A stretch of 32,146 bases of DNA. It comes from Euryarchaeota archaeon UBA4 (GTDB lineage Archaea > Thermoplasmatota > Poseidoniia > Poseidoniales > Thalassarchaeaceae). The DNA lies in contig DAFQ01000027.1 of NCBI GenBank assembly GCA_002497985.1, positions 1 to 32,146 on the forward strand. The letters are read 5' to 3'. Position numbers and translations under genes: made by a program. Positions 31,436-32,146 of this stretch are shown here, in pieces (the first letter of the stretch is position 1; each line of letters opens with the position of its first letter). The notes beneath the pieces are model-generated. The model had not been told where the DNA came from. It searched no databases and worked only from the letters and a program-made list of their open reading frames with translations.

Positions 31436-32029
31436 ATGAGCAGCATTGTCTCGCAGGAGATGATCGACTCTGCAATAGATTGGGCTGACGGACTTGGATT
31501 ACTGGGGCTGGCAATACTTTCCTCCACTGAGGCCGCACTACAGCCCATCCCTCCGGATCCCCTAGTTTGGAACATGGTGTTGGATGCGGATTCCGGAATG
31601 GGCATCGCGGCTGTAGTCGCTGTGGCAGTACTTTCCAGTGTTCTGGGCGCAATAGGTGGCTACGCAATAGGAATGTATGCCGGAGGTTGGCTATTGGAGA
31701 AGGTAGTTTCAGATTCAAACATAAAGAGGCTCAGCATATTGATGGAGAGGTATGGTGCTGCTGGAATATTCATAGCAGCGGTTTCCCCCATCCCCTACAA
31801 GGCCCTTGCTTGGATTGCAGGTGCAGGGCGCATGGATCTACGAGTCTTCATAGCGGCCGGAATCTTTGGCAGAGGAATCAGATTTGGAATTCCGGGTTTT
31901 CTTCTCGGGGTATACGGTGAATCGATTATTGAATCTCTAAATTGGATGAACTTCTCTCTTATGTCCCTAGCAGGCCTCATGGTTGTAATTCCAGTAACAA
32001 GATGGTGGGTATCTCTATTGGATGAATAG
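31436..32029 (+). CDS. DedA/VTT-family membrane protein (YqaA-like)
   Basis: The 197-residue product has about five hydrophobic segments and the VTT (SNARE-associated) signature: LGLAILSSTEAALQPIPPD at the start, then VLGAIGGYAIGMYAGG, and FIAAVSPIPYKALAWIAGAGRMDLRVFI with GRGIRFGIPGF. This family includes DedA proteins, which help lipid transport across the membrane and membrane homeostasis. Which lipid or ion this member handles is unknown. ATG at 31436 follows a TATA-like CATTATAGC about 28 bases upstream, so the mRNA may be nearly leaderless. tRNA-Glu follows downstream. Confidence 0.85.
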   Translation: MSSIVSQEMIDSAIDWADGLGLLGLAILSSTEAALQPIPPDPLVWNMVLDADSGMGIAAVVAVAVLSSVLGAIGGYAIGMYAGGWLLEKVVSDSNIKRLSILMERYGAAGIFIAAVSPIPYKALAWIAGAGRMDLRVFIAAGIFGRGIRFGIPGFLLGVYGESIIESLNWMNFSLMSLAGLMVVIPVTRWWVSLLDE

Positions 32030-32091
32030 GGATGATGGGCAATCCTAATTCCCGATTCGATTATGTGGTAGAAACATCTCGCAAGAGCGCA

Positions 32092-32146
32092 GCTCGCGTG
32101 GTGTAGTCCGGCCCATCATACTGGGTTTTCGATCCGGCGACCCGGG
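32092..32146 (+). tRNA. tRNA-Glu (anticodon UUC), 5' part only
   Basis: The 5' acceptor strand GCTCGCG and D-arm TGGTGTAGTCCGGCCCATCAT match archaeal tRNA-Glu. The anticodon stem CTGGG/TCCGG closes the loop TTTTCGA, anticodon TTC (glutamate, GAA). The window ends inside the T-arm (CCCGGG), so the 3' acceptor strand cannot be checked. Confidence 0.88.

Noticed and set aside
31300..31718. Minus-strand open frames opposite the DedA-like gene
   Set aside because: They lie antisense to a clear VTT-domain gene and have no family-like text; they are shadows.
1..32146. Mobile element, integrase or CRISPR array
   Set aside because: No transposase, integrase, terminal inverted repeats or regularly spaced repeats were seen; the three complete tRNA genes show no partial duplicates that would mark an integration.

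Overview
The window looks like a chromosomal segment of a marine heterotrophic euryarchaeon, most probably Marine Group II (Candidatus Poseidoniales, Thermoplasmatota). The archaeal assignment rests on ribosomal proteins L44e, S27e and L37e, aIF2-alpha, Nop10, the endonuclease Nob1, the small subunit of the archaeal D-family DNA polymerase, and tRNAs of archaeal type. The group-level assignment is inference. It rests on the mix of this archaeal core with bacterial-looking aerobic metabolism (ETF, glutaryl-CoA dehydrogenase, acyl-CoA dehydrogenase, CcdA, DeoC), middling GC content, dense packing, and frequent GTG/TTG starts. I see no phage, transposon, CRISPR array or integrase. This is an ordinary core-genome region with several unusual protein architectures.

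Layout. 1-3.8 kb (mostly minus): start of a PiT phosphate transporter, a thioredoxin-CcdA fusion, tRNA-Val(CAC) on plus, then serC-deoC. 3.85-7.5 kb (plus): pdxT overlapping a COG2108-like radical SAM gene, then a RecB/Cas4-like Fe-S nuclease carrying C-terminal OB-folds, which abuts tRNA-Ser(CGA) on minus. 7.6-7.8 kb: a small ubiquitin-like carrier ending in Gly-Gly. 7.8-10.85 kb (minus): the archaeal translation operon rpl44e-rps27e-aIF2a-nop10-PAC2-pepE. 10.99-15.2 kb (plus): two small membrane proteins, rpl37e, purF, and a repeat protein with a PKD domain. 15.2-19.4 kb (minus): etfA, etfB, glutaryl-CoA dehydrogenase, and a secreted membrane-anchored propeller-like protein. 19.5-22.8 kb (plus): a DUF5611-like protein, tyrS and HMG-CoA synthase. 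22.8-24.0 kb (minus): an acyl-CoA dehydrogenase. 24.1-24.6 kb (plus): a GcvH-like protein without the lipoyl lysine. 24.6-26.9 kb (minus): a bacterial-type CCA-adding enzyme and a PIMT-like methyltransferase. 27.0-29.6 kb (plus): tRNA-Val(UAC), pncC and the PolD small subunit. 29.55-32.1 kb: an SerB-like HAD phosphatase (minus), a MoaD-like carrier and tatA (plus), nob1 (minus), a DedA/VTT membrane protein (plus), and the start of tRNA-Glu(UUC) cut by the window edge.

Functional themes. One is translation and RNP assembly: ribosomal proteins, aIF2-alpha, Nop10, Nob1, TyrRS, CCA enzyme and four tRNAs. Another is acyl-CoA and amino-acid oxidation, with electrons passed to ETF. There are also biosynthetic steps: serine (serC plus an HAD phosphatase), PLP (pdxT), purines (purF), isoprenoids (HMG-CoA synthase) and NAD salvage (pncC). 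Envelope functions are represented by CcdA, TatA, the PiT transporter and DedA. No gene-free stretch exceeds 300 bases; the longest gaps are about 100-145 bases and hold only promoter-like sequence. I did not find a convincing new multigene system. The best leads are single-protein oddities: the GcvH-like protein, the nuclease-OB fusion, the L44e that has lost most zinc ligands, and the PKD protein with no signal peptide.
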